Of a stretch of DNA of 9,812 bases, positions 1-7,221 are shown one piece after another. Position numbers and translations under genes: made by a program. The stretch covers positions 1-9,812 of the forward strand of contig CACPIK010000023.1 of NCBI GenBank assembly GCA_902633885.1, in the 5' to 3' direction. The notes under the pieces were generated by a model. The model was given only the letters and a program-made list of their open reading frames with translations, ran no database searches and had not been told where the DNA came from. The stretch is from an uncultured Pelagibacteraceae bacterium. GTDB lineage: Bacteria > Pseudomonadota > Alphaproteobacteria > Pelagibacterales > Pelagibacteraceae. Positions within the stretch are counted from its first letter, which is position 1, and every line of letters begins with the position of its first letter.

Positions 1-146
1 TGAATAAAGAAGAAAAACTAAAAACTCTTAGAAAAGAGTATAGCAGATGGAATGCTTTAACTAATAATAGTGATAAGACAATCCGTGAGAGGGCAAGAGA
101 GATGAGAGATTTAGCTGCTAATTTAAGATCACAATATACTAATTAA
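1..146 (+). CDS. Small charged hypothetical protein, start just outside the window
   Basis: Reading from base 3 (AAT) gives 47 uninterrupted codons to a TAA at 144-146. The window opens with TG, so the start is almost certainly an ATG (or GTG/TTG) whose first base lies one position upstream, giving a protein of about 48 residues. It begins (M)NKEEKLKTLRKEYSRW and ends in LRSQYTN. It is rich in Lys, Arg and Glu, has no hydrophobic segment, and looks like a short helical or coiled-coil protein with heptad-like Leu spacing (LKTLRKEY, ARDLAANL-like pattern near the end). I do not recognise a family. It is the only plus-strand gene in the window and converges on the long minus-strand operon, ending 4 nt before that operon's last stop codon. 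The clean frame up to a natural stop and non-AT-biased codons such as CGT, GAG, AGG and TGG support its being real; function unknown. Confidence 0.6.
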   Translation, partial: NKEEKLKTLRKEYSRWNALTNNSDKTIRERAREMRDLAANLRSQYTN

Positions 147-150
147 TAAC

Positions 151-384
151 CTATCGATTTTTAACTTCCTCTTGTTTTTGCTTTTCATATCTATCAGGAT
201 TTTTAATTCTCCATTTGCTTAATCTTTTCCATGTTTTCTTTTTTTGATCTTTAGAACAGTGATAGCTGATAGTTGACTTAGAACATTTAAGTTTTTTTTC
301 TATTTGTCTGAATGAATATCCTTTAATTTTAAGACTTAGAATTTTTTCTTTCAATCCTTTCTCTTTACTAAAATTATTACGCAT
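151..384 (-). CDS. Small basic helix-turn-helix protein, last gene of the operon
   Basis: This 77-residue, strongly basic protein carries a clear helix-turn-helix at about residues 11-43. A first helix (KEKILSLKIKG) is followed by YSFRQIEKKL, a Cys-containing turn, and the recognition helix SKSTISYHC. This pattern is typical of Hin/resolvase-like and sigma-like HTH units that sit at the N-terminus of phage and mobile HNH endonucleases or small regulators. The remainder (about 44-77) is Lys/Arg-rich with no catalytic motif, so it may be a stand-alone DNA binder or the remnant of a larger HTH-HNH protein. The ATG lies 5 nt downstream of the stop codon of the helicase-nuclease gene. The purine run AGAAAAAGAA, about 10 nt upstream and inside the end of that gene, is the likely ribosome contact. 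Its place in the operon suggests an autoregulator or accessory DNA-binding subunit, which is inference. It ends 4 nt from the convergent plus-strand gene, with no room for a terminator. Confidence 0.75.
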   Translation of the reverse strand: MRNNFSKEKGLKEKILSLKIKGYSFRQIEKKLKCSKSTISYHCSKDQKKKTWKRLSKWRIKNPDRYEKQKQEEVKNR

Positions 385-389
385 GTTGT

Positions 390-3300
390 TTAATTCTTTT
401 TCTCATAATTAAGTAATTTCATGAAAGTATTTACCAATCTTATATGCTCAACTTTTTTACAATTTATTTCCAATATTTTTTTATTCATTATGACTATTGA
501 TAAACACTGGCTTCGAGAAATGGCAACGTTTAATCTGTTTCTTGAAAAATAAAAATCAACATTTCTTGGTAAGCTTTCTGCATCACTACTAGTCATACTA
601 ATAATTGTAACAGGTGCTTGCTGTCCTTGGAAAATATCAATTGTTCCTACTCGTGCTTTTTTAGGTAAAATTGATTTTAAATAATTAACCTGAACATTAA
701 AAGGCGCAACTACAAGGATATCTTTAATTTCTAATAGTCTATCTTTTGTATTTCCGTCTTCATCAACATCCGTGAAAGAAGTGCCAATAATTTTTTCATA
801 AAGATTTTTTATTATTTTCCCTTCCTCTAAACTTTTTTGTCTACAAATTTCTTTGTGTTTTGCATTTATAAAAACAATACCGGTGTCGGTGAGTAGTTTT
901 TCATTTTTGGAAAAATTAATTTTTCTTTTTTCAGTTAAAGGAAGATATTTTAATCTTGAATCGTAAAAGTTCTCAGAAATGAAATTACAAATTTTTGGAT
1001 GTAATCTTCTAGTTTTATCAATAAATACTCCTTTATCAGGACTTATTGTGTCCTGGTTTTCTAGCAAAAATTCTGGGACTGATTTACCAGAATCTCCTGG
1101 ATGTAACGCTGAAATAGGAGAGCTTAATTGCATTTGATCTCCTATAATAACTATATTTTTTGCACAAAGAGAAATCGCAATAATATCAGCTATTGAAAGT
1201 TGTCCAGCTTCATCTACAAAAATATAATCTAATTTCTCATCACAAGCAGGTCTTGAAAAACACCATGCAGTTCCAGAAAATAAATCTGCGGTCATGTTTT
1301 TAAATTCTAAATCCATTGCATCTTCATATTGTTTAGGTCCAATTTTCACTCTTCCACTTATATTTTTAATAAATTTCCCATCTTTATATCTTTTATCTTC
1401 AGTACTTCCGGCTTTGTGTATGCCCCTAAAAGAAAAATTCTTTTTATTTTCATCATTAGTTAATTCTTCTATCTGTTTTAATAAATTAAATATTACTTTG
1501 TGACTATTTGCCGTTATTCCAATTTTTTTTGATTTTTTCAGTAATTCCAAAATAATAAATCCAGCTGTATATGTCTTCCCAACTCCCGGTGGCCCCTGAA
1601 AATATAGATAGCTTTTATTCATATCTTCAACATTTTTAAAAGACTCTTCTAAAAAATTTTTACCTTTAATAATATCTTCACCCTCTTTAAGATTTTTTAT
1701 TTTTGGATATTTTTTTTTAAGAATTTCATATGTTGCCTCGTACTTTTTCTCACCCTTTAATGAAGAATTTATAAATCTATGTATCGCTTTAATTATAACG
1801 TCTGAACTAACAAATGCATTTTTTATTATTGATAACTTTTTTGGCAAATCTTCTTTGCTTGCAATTTCAATTAAATCTTCTTCATTGTTGCTTTCATTAA
1901 TTTTTACTACTTTTCCTACTTTATTTTTCTCTAAGTCTGTTTCTAATGCTTTTAAAACATTCTCATTTTCTTTAATTTTATAATCTTGTTTTAAAAATTT
2001 ATAGGTATAAATTTTACGAAAACCTTTTTTGTCACTTTCATCTTTTTTTTCACTAATTCTTTCCATGTCACCTATACACTTTGCATCTTCAATTAAATCT
2101 TCATCATTTTTAGTTGAAGAGCGATTAAAGAAATCTTGCCAAAATACGCTGTCTTCTCTTTTATGAAATCCTATTACATCACTTAGTATATTTTTTATAT
2201 TTGATTTATCATATTTTTTATTAATTAATTTTTTATAATCTTCATTTTGTTTTTCCCAGTTTTTTTCTACTTTTCTTGGTTCATTAACATTCACTGCCCA
2301 AGTAGAATCGCTTGGTCTTCTTTTAATTAACCATTCTCTAAGAAAATATGTACTCTCACAATCTTCCTTATTATAAATTTTTATTTCTTCTAATAATTTT
2401 TTATCTCCAGTTTCAATCCAATATAAGTATTTGTCTGTACTCTCGTTAGCCCTTTGTATTTCTCCTAACCTTTTATATGAGTAATATTTTTCAAGGTTTT
2501 TAAGTGAATATTCTTTTTCAGAAACTTGCATAGCTTCATTGACTACATTCTTAAGGTCTACGAGTTTTCCTTCTCTTAAAAGATCATTAACTTGTTCAAT
2601 TTTTACATCATGCTTGTTGCAAAGTTTTATCAAGGCAGTTTTTTCATAGTGGTTAAAATGATAGATGTGACTTTCTGGATGTTTTTTTAAATGTTTTTCT
2701 ATAAAATTTAAGAGTGCAATAAATTGTTCTCCTTCTTCTTCTTTGTTATGTGCCCAAAAACATTTGTATGGCTCTTTTGTATTTCCATGATTATAAATAC
2801 CAAAAAGATATTCTAATCCAGATTTACTTTGACTATTTTCTTCTGGATTTAATATTTTGTCTAATCCTTCAATATCAAAATATAGGTCGTTAATACTGTG
2901 TTTTGGCAATTTATTAAATCCACGACCTTCTTTCAATGGTAATAATTTAATTTGAGGTTTGCCTGTTTCCTGATATTTTTTTAAAAGTTTTGCTTGAGAG
3001 AGATGAGTTTTAAAAACAGAAGGATTTAGATCTTTAATTTTTTCTGTTTCTTTAAGTTTAGAAAAATCGGTTAAATTTTTTTCCCCATGTTGGTATATTT
3101 TTCTTATTTGATCTCGTCTTATAAGTTTTATTTGGTTTAAATGATCGTCATCTGACCACTTTTTTTCACAACTATCAATCCAATCACAAAGATTACAAAA
3201 TTGACATCTTTCTGGATATGTTTGTTTTTTGTTACTATTTAGAAATTTAACATAGTTCTCTTTATTTTTTTTAAAATATATTTGATAGTCTGAAACCTTA

Positions 3301-3827
3301 TATTTTTTTATATTTTCTTTGTTCCCCAAAACCAACCACATATAGTCTGGTGCTTTTTCGTTTGGTCCCTGTAATTTCTCCAACCATTCATTATAAATAT
3401 TTAATTGAATTATGTGGTCTGTTTTTTCAAAAGATGAAAGTTTACTATCATATACTTCATATCCAAAGTTACCCAAATTAGTTTTTTTTCCTTCAACTTT
3501 TATCAAAAAATCAATTTCACCATGCCAACCATTATGCTCAAAATGTGCTTTATGAATTAAATCATAACCTTTTTCTATTGCCTTTTTAGTTTCATAAATT
3601 TTATTATCATTTTTTTTAATTTTAATGTGTTTTGGATATTTTTTAATTAACTCTTTATAAATATTTTCTTCAAATTCATCTCCTCTTTCTGTTCGTATTT
3701 CCTCTGTTTTAGATCTTTCTTTTTTTTTTAATTCTTTATAATTGATTTCATTAATTATTGTGTAATTGCAGGCTAACCAATTTTTAAATTTAGAGGCTGT
3801 AAGTAGTCTTTCAAAGTTTTTATCCAT
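390..3827 (-). CDS. TM0106-type fusion: Fe-S RecB-like nuclease, DEDD exonuclease, SF1B helicase
   Basis: This is a 1145-residue multidomain DNA-processing enzyme. Residues 1-225 form a RecB/Cas4-type PD-(D/E)XK nuclease: GEID at 103-106, D127-S-K129, and Q141-x3-Y145. Cysteines C20 and C208, C211, C214, C220 could bind an Fe-S cluster as in AddB, Cas4 and Dna2. The WSDDDHLNQI stretch and the following helix-hairpin-helix-like part (about 224-260) match my memory of TM0106 proteins. Residues 312-500 are an RNase H-like DEDD exonuclease (D318-I-E320, FNHYEKTAL near 391-399, YNKEDC at 485-490). Residues 735-1135 are an SF1B helicase of the Dna2/Upf1 type: Walker A GPPGVGKT 745-752, Walker B VDEAGQ 871-876, GDQMQL 896-901, TRRLHP 939-944, FQGQQ 1066-1070, RLNVAISRS 1098-1106. 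All key residues are present, so activity is expected. The start overlaps the M48 protease gene by 8 nt (ATGGATAA). The domain calls are firm; the biological role is inferred. Confidence 0.93.
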   Translation of the reverse strand: MDKNFERLLTASKFKNWLACNYTIINEINYKELKKKERSKTEEIRTERGDEFEENIYKELIKKYPKHIKIKKNDNKIYETKKAIEKGYDLIHKAHFEHNGWHGEIDFLIKVEGKKTNLGNFGYEVYDSKLSSFEKTDHIIQLNIYNEWLEKLQGPNEKAPDYMWLVLGNKENIKKYKVSDYQIYFKKNKENYVKFLNSNKKQTYPERCQFCNLCDWIDSCEKKWSDDDHLNQIKLIRRDQIRKIYQHGEKNLTDFSKLKETEKIKDLNPSVFKTHLSQAKLLKKYQETGKPQIKLLPLKEGRGFNKLPKHSINDLYFDIEGLDKILNPEENSQSKSGLEYLFGIYNHGNTKEPYKCFWAHNKEEEGEQFIALLNFIEKHLKKHPESHIYHFNHYEKTALIKLCNKHDVKIEQVNDLLREGKLVDLKNVVNEAMQVSEKEYSLKNLEKYYSYKRLGEIQRANESTDKYLYWIETGDKKLLEEIKIYNKEDCESTYFLREWLIKRRPSDSTWAVNVNEPRKVEKNWEKQNEDYKKLINKKYDKSNIKNILSDVIGFHKREDSVFWQDFFNRSSTKNDEDLIEDAKCIGDMERISEKKDESDKKGFRKIYTYKFLKQDYKIKENENVLKALETDLEKNKVGKVVKINESNNEEDLIEIASKEDLPKKLSIIKNAFVSSDVIIKAIHRFINSSLKGEKKYEATYEILKKKYPKIKNLKEGEDIIKGKNFLEESFKNVEDMNKSYLYFQGPPGVGKTYTAGFIILELLKKSKKIGITANSHKVIFNLLKQIEELTNDENKKNFSFRGIHKAGSTEDKRYKDGKFIKNISGRVKIGPKQYEDAMDLEFKNMTADLFSGTAWCFSRPACDEKLDYIFVDEAGQLSIADIIAISLCAKNIVIIGDQMQLSSPISALHPGDSGKSVPEFLLENQDTISPDKGVFIDKTRRLHPKICNFISENFYDSRLKYLPLTEKRKINFSKNEKLLTDTGIVFINAKHKEICRQKSLEEGKIIKNLYEKIIGTSFTDVDEDGNTKDRLLEIKDILVVAPFNVQVNYLKSILPKKARVGTIDIFQGQQAPVTIISMTSSDAESLPRNVDFYFSRNRLNVAISRSQCLSIVIMNKKILEINCKKVEHIRLVNTFMKLLNYEKKN

Positions 3828-4953
3828 TTAATAACTTTATTATTTTCTCTAAAATTTCTTTAGATTTATCATTATGTTCATCGGCTTCTGAATATATTTC
3901 TTTTATTTTTGTAATTATTTTTTCTTTTTCAGACTTTAAAAGAGTAGATGCAGACGCATAAGCTTCACTGACTTTTTTTTCTATGACTGAAATTTTTGAA
4001 ATATTTAATAAACTTTTAATACTAACAGTTGCTTTGTCTCCAAATCTTTTTGAAAATTTTTCTTGTTCTTCCTTTGAAAATTTTTTATCTGACAAATAAA
4101 TCCACAGCGCTCCCCAAAGTAATGCTTTGTCTGCTATTTCTTTATTAGAAATATCAATTTCTCCACCTGTTACTTTTTTTATACTTTCATCTATCTTTTT
4201 ATCTACGGTTTTTAAATCATAAATACCTTTTTTATCTGTTTCAAAAAACTCATGATATTCATGACTCATGGAAAACCATATCAGCGCTTGCATTCTATTT
4301 AAAAATGTAGGATGCGTAGAAAATAATTGTGATTGATCACCTTTTATTTCTTTTAATTCTCTAAGTTGATCTAGATAAGAACTAAAATTAAAATTAATAT
4401 GTTCATCTCCAAGACCTGAACTAATTTTTAACATTGACCGTAAAGAATTTTCAATATTTCCAGATCCAATGAAGCCAGCCCTATCAGCAGAAATTTCAGC
4501 AGCCCTACTTAAATGAAGAAAATTTAAATATTCTATTCTATTTCTTGCCTTATCGGGATTTGGATAAAGACTATGTTGATAATAAAAATGAGAAACTTCA
4601 TGACCTATTACAGACTGTAATTCATTATGATTAAGTAATTCAATCATTTTTGATGTAATAATTATTTCTGCATTTGAGCTTTGAGGCATCATTGCGCACA
4701 TTGCCTGAGTTTGAAAATGATTTGCAGTAACAAAAAAATTAAAATTATTTTTTATTTTTAAACGCAAAAAAACTTGATCTATAGCTTCTGAAATTTTTGG
4801 AAATATTTCATTAGTAACCTTAACAGAATTAGATAATAAAGATTTTAGAAAAGGTTTATTATATATATTTTTCTTTTCTTTGTCTTCATTTTTTAAATTT
4901 TCAATTTCATTAAGATTATCAAATGTGTATCTAAACTTATCTAAAAAATTCAT
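3820..4953 (-). CDS. Soluble M48-family zinc metalloprotease
   Basis: This 377-residue protein carries the M48 signature. The zinc-binding helix H118-E119-V-S-H122 sits in the context ELQSVIGHEVSHF, and the third ligand is E153 in the ExxAD motif (E153-I-S-A-D157). The conserved STHP at 212-215 is followed by R220 and a hydrophobic helix, as in HtpX, Ste24 and Oma1 relatives. Unlike those proteins it has no convincing transmembrane segment or signal peptide, so it is probably cytoplasmic. An N-terminal arm of about 70 residues precedes the catalytic core, and a helical Lys/Glu-rich tail (about 240-377) may mediate partner binding. The gene lies 30 nt after the RmuC-like gene and overlaps the helicase-nuclease start by 8 nt, which suggests translational coupling to that enzyme. 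In this setting it could cleave or activate an operon partner, or act on an infection-induced target; both are inference. The catalytic assignment is strong and the substrate is unknown. Confidence 0.9.
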   Translation of the reverse strand: MNFLDKFRYTFDNLNEIENLKNEDKEKKNIYNKPFLKSLLSNSVKVTNEIFPKISEAIDQVFLRLKIKNNFNFFVTANHFQTQAMCAMMPQSSNAEIIITSKMIELLNHNELQSVIGHEVSHFYYQHSLYPNPDKARNRIEYLNFLHLSRAAEISADRAGFIGSGNIENSLRSMLKISSGLGDEHINFNFSSYLDQLRELKEIKGDQSQLFSTHPTFLNRMQALIWFSMSHEYHEFFETDKKGIYDLKTVDKKIDESIKKVTGGEIDISNKEIADKALLWGALWIYLSDKKFSKEEQEKFSKRFGDKATVSIKSLLNISKISVIEKKVSEAYASASTLLKSEKEKIITKIKEIYSEADEHNDKSKEILEKIIKLLNG

Positions 4954-4983
4954 ATTTAATTAAAATTCATTTAATCTGAATAA

Positions 4984-5994
4984 TTAATTTTCCTCTTTTT
5001 TGTCCATTTCATGCAGTTCTGCGTCTGCATTTTCCATTTCAATTTTTATTTTTTCAGCTTTAGTAACTACTTCAGTAGCTTTTTTTACAGCATCTTCAGC
5101 TTTATTTTGCGATGTCTCAGCAAGTTTTAGATTTTCTTTAACTAATATTTTAAATTTATCTAAATGTTTTATAAAGCTTTGTGATCTTTTATCAGCTGAA
5201 ATTGCTTTAAAACCTAAAAGTATAGCTCCACAATAAGCAGAGAATGTTGATGGACCCATAAAAGTTACTTTATACTCTTCTTGTATTTTTGAAATCCACA
5301 ATTCTTTTTTTTCAGTGATATGTGTATTTAATTCTAAATAAAGACTTTCACTGGGAACATATACGCAGGCAAAATCTGTACTAATCGGACTACTAATATA
5401 TTTATCATTAACTTCTTTTGCTTTAGTTCCATAATCTTTTATTATTTCTTTATATTTTGCTCTAATTTTTTGATCTCTTTCATCAGAAGGAGCCTCTTTT
5501 CTTAATTCTAATAAATTTTCATACAAAGTTTTTGTCCAATGTGCATCGATTGGCAAAACTAAACCTGTTGGATGTTTAATGGCGTATTCAACACGCAATA
5601 CTGTTCCATCTTTCTTATAATTTTGATTTTTAATATATTGTGTACCTTCTACCAAACCTGAACTTTTAAAAAAATTATCAAGTAGTAATTCTCCTGTAGC
5701 TCCAAATCTACTACTTCCAGTTAAACTATTTACTAATTTTTCATGAGCTTCTTGTATATTGCTTGCTTTTTGCTCAATTATAGTTTTGTTTGTTATTAAT
5801 TCTGTTGTTAAAGGTCCAAATTCTTTTTTAAATTCATCTTTAAAACTTGATGCTAATTGATTAACTTCTTCTCTTAAATCTGTTTTATTTAATGAGTCTG
5901 TCTTATCTTTTTTATTAATAAAACTACTAACTACATTTCCTACAATAACCGCAGCAATAACAACTACTAATAATAAAATTAAGTTAACATCCAT
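4984..5994 (-). CDS. Membrane-anchored RmuC-like protein with altered nuclease motif
   Basis: This 336-residue protein resembles RmuC (DNA recombination protein, PD-(D/E)XK-like fold). A single N-terminal transmembrane helix (residues 4-25, LILLLVVVIAAVIVG) is followed by a charged coiled-coil-like stretch (about 30-90). The RmuC core is at about 95-270: GELLLDNFFKSSGL 101-114, GLVLPIDAHW 144-153, TDFACVYVPSESLYLEL 206-222, and MGPSTFSAYCG 246-256. The last two correspond to the family's DFVLMFIPxE and VSPTTL motifs. A Lys/Glu-rich coiled-coil tail (about 283-336) ends it. Two catalytic positions differ: the usual Asp of RPDVIV reads E136, and the usual D-x-K reads D150-A-H152, so nuclease activity may be reduced or lost. 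At 336 residues it is shorter than E. coli RmuC, about 475. The start follows the previous stop by 12 nt, with a weak TAGG-like ribosome site. It may tether DNA or partners to the inner membrane (inference). Confidence 0.8.
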   Translation of the reverse strand: MDVNLILLLVVVIAAVIVGNVVSSFINKKDKTDSLNKTDLREEVNQLASSFKDEFKKEFGPLTTELITNKTIIEQKASNIQEAHEKLVNSLTGSSRFGATGELLLDNFFKSSGLVEGTQYIKNQNYKKDGTVLRVEYAIKHPTGLVLPIDAHWTKTLYENLLELRKEAPSDERDQKIRAKYKEIIKDYGTKAKEVNDKYISSPISTDFACVYVPSESLYLELNTHITEKKELWISKIQEEYKVTFMGPSTFSAYCGAILLGFKAISADKRSQSFIKHLDKFKILVKENLKLAETSQNKAEDAVKKATEVVTKAEKIKIEMENADAELHEMDKKEEN

Positions 5995-6006
5995 AATTAA
6001 ATTAGC

Positions 6007-6744
6007 CTACTTTATTTTATTTTGTTTTACAAATTGTCTTGCATTATAAGATATAGACTCAATTTCATTTAAACTATATTTTTTAAGATATAAAAATTGC
6101 TTTCTATTTGTCATTCTGTGTTTATAAATATTTTTTATCAATTTTTTCAATAATTTTATTAATTCATTTTTATCTAATTTAAGTTTTTTAAAAATTTCAC
6201 TAGACATAAACTCGTTTTTACTAAGCAAATACGAAAGGTCTGAAACTAACTTCGTCTTTTGTTCTGCATTAACTAAATCACCATGGGTTAAGTTTTTCAA
6301 TTCATTTGGTGACAAAATTTCCTTTAATTTATTATTAAAAGATTTTTGAGGAATTATGTATTGTCCTTTTCTATATTCATTAACCTTATTCATTAAACTT
6401 GATTGAGAAAAAGCAATATTCTTTTCTATAAAATCTTTATATACTTTTTTAATTAAAATTTCATATTGTTCATTAATAATAAGATTAAATCCTTTTTTTT
6501 TAGAAAGTATTTCTATAAGTTTTTTACATTTAAGATTATCTATTGAATTGACAGCCCAATGAGTTGACTCTTTTTTAAAATAAATGCCAGCATCTTTTAA
6601 TGACTGAATAAATTCTAAACTTAAATTATGATTTCTGTGGTATTTATCTATACTTTCAGAGAGTGAATTTCTTAGATAATCAACAGAAAAAGGAGTTTTT
6701 TCAGATAAATCTTTTAAGGTGTATTTATATTCAATTTTTATCAT
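6007..6744 (-). CDS. Unrecognised protein with possible winged-helix DNA-binding segments
   Basis: This 245-residue, Lys-rich protein has no family I can name. The N-terminal part (about 8-56: YTLKDLSEKTPFSVDYLRNS, then LSLEFIQSLKDAGIYF) reads like a helix-turn-helix. A second candidate is at about 165-222: the helix VSDLSYLLSK, then MSSEIFKKLKLDKNELIKLL with the spacing of a winged-helix recognition unit, then a Lys/Arg-rich strand-like end (HRMTNRKQFLYLKKY). The middle is helical and charged. There are no catalytic motifs, metal-binding Cys/His clusters, membrane segments or signal peptide. It starts 30 nt after the preceding stop and ends 12 nt before the RmuC-like start, so it belongs to the operon. 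A cytoplasmic nucleic-acid-binding or adaptor role is the best guess from composition and context, with low certainty. The G+C content looks very low (10 of 60 bases at 6481-6540), much lower than in sampled parts of the sbcB gene upstream. Confidence 0.7.
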   Translation of the reverse strand: MIKIEYKYTLKDLSEKTPFSVDYLRNSLSESIDKYHRNHNLSLEFIQSLKDAGIYFKKESTHWAVNSIDNLKCKKLIEILSKKKGFNLIINEQYEILIKKVYKDFIEKNIAFSQSSLMNKVNEYRKGQYIIPQKSFNNKLKEILSPNELKNLTHGDLVNAEQKTKLVSDLSYLLSKNEFMSSEIFKKLKLDKNELIKLLKKLIKNIYKHRMTNRKQFLYLKKYSLNEIESISYNARQFVKQNKIK

Positions 6745-6774
6745 TTAAATCTTTTATAATTAATAATTAAACAT

Positions 6775-7221
6775 TTAATGTATAGTTTCATTTTCGTCAT
6801 CTTTTCCTTTTTCTCCAATTAGTTTTTTTTCTGTTGGTGCCTCATTCCATTCCTTATATTCATGTAACCATATTTTATGATCTCTTATAATCTGCTTAGA
6901 GGCAGATCTATGATAATATCTATACATAGGAAAGCTAATTTGAAATATCATCATTTGCATAACTCTAAAAAGAAGAAAATAAAAACAATAACCAATATTT
7001 AAAAAACTTTTATTTGAAGCAACACGATAATTTTCCACTAGCTTTCTAGCGAGTTCATCCATTTTATTTATTTCCATTTTTTCTGTTTGAATTTTGTTTT
7101 TCTTTTTTGCTGTATTAATAAAATTAATTACTTTTGCATTATTTTTTTTATTAATTAGAGTTTCTTTTTTTATTTTTTGTTTCTTTTTACCTTTGAACAA
7201 TTTAATAATTTTTTTTATCAT
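6775..7221 (-). CDS. Basic protein with central hydrophobic segment, orphan family
   Basis: This 148-residue protein is not one I recognise. Its N-terminus (1-45) is extremely Lys-rich. A hydrophobic stretch at about 73-100 (FLNIGYCFYFLLF, then RVMQMMIFQISFPMY) is long enough for a transmembrane helix or a re-entrant/amphipathic membrane anchor, although Arg86 lies inside it. The C-terminal tail (about 104-148) is hydrophilic, with two Trp residues, and ends in an acidic stretch (GKDDENETIH). A basic cytosolic end, a membrane segment and a charged tail suggest inner-membrane attachment with a nucleic-acid-binding or partner-binding arm; this is inference. The ATG directly follows the sbcB stop codon (TAAATG), so translation is probably coupled to SbcB and the ATG is a natural start despite a weak ribosome site. 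Together with the RmuC-like protein it gives the operon two potential membrane-linked components. Confidence 0.7.
   Translation of the reverse strand: MIKKIIKLFKGKKKQKIKKETLINKKNNAKVINFINTAKKKNKIQTEKMEINKMDELARKLVENYRVASNKSFLNIGYCFYFLLFRVMQMMIFQISFPMYRYYHRSASKQIIRDHKIWLHEYKEWNEAPTEKKLIGEKGKDDENETIH

Noticed and set aside
1294..1503. Plus-strand open frame of 69 codons
   Set aside because: It lies wholly inside the helicase-nuclease gene on the opposite strand; its protein is an antisense shadow with no motif.
4951..4970. Tiny upstream reading frame (MNFN and stop) before the M48 gene, repeating ATGAATTTT of the true start
   Set aside because: Four codons in a 30-nt AT-rich gap; the repeat is short and probably chance.
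5000..5236. Plus-strand open frame of 78 codons, Ser/Phe-rich
   Set aside because: It is opposite the coiled-coil tail of the RmuC-like gene; the Ser/Phe/Ala bias is the antisense of Lys/Glu/Ala codons.
6745..6774. TATAAA-like -10 box in the gap before the 245-residue gene
   Set aside because: No acceptable -35 box at the right distance; such -10 matches are common at this base composition.
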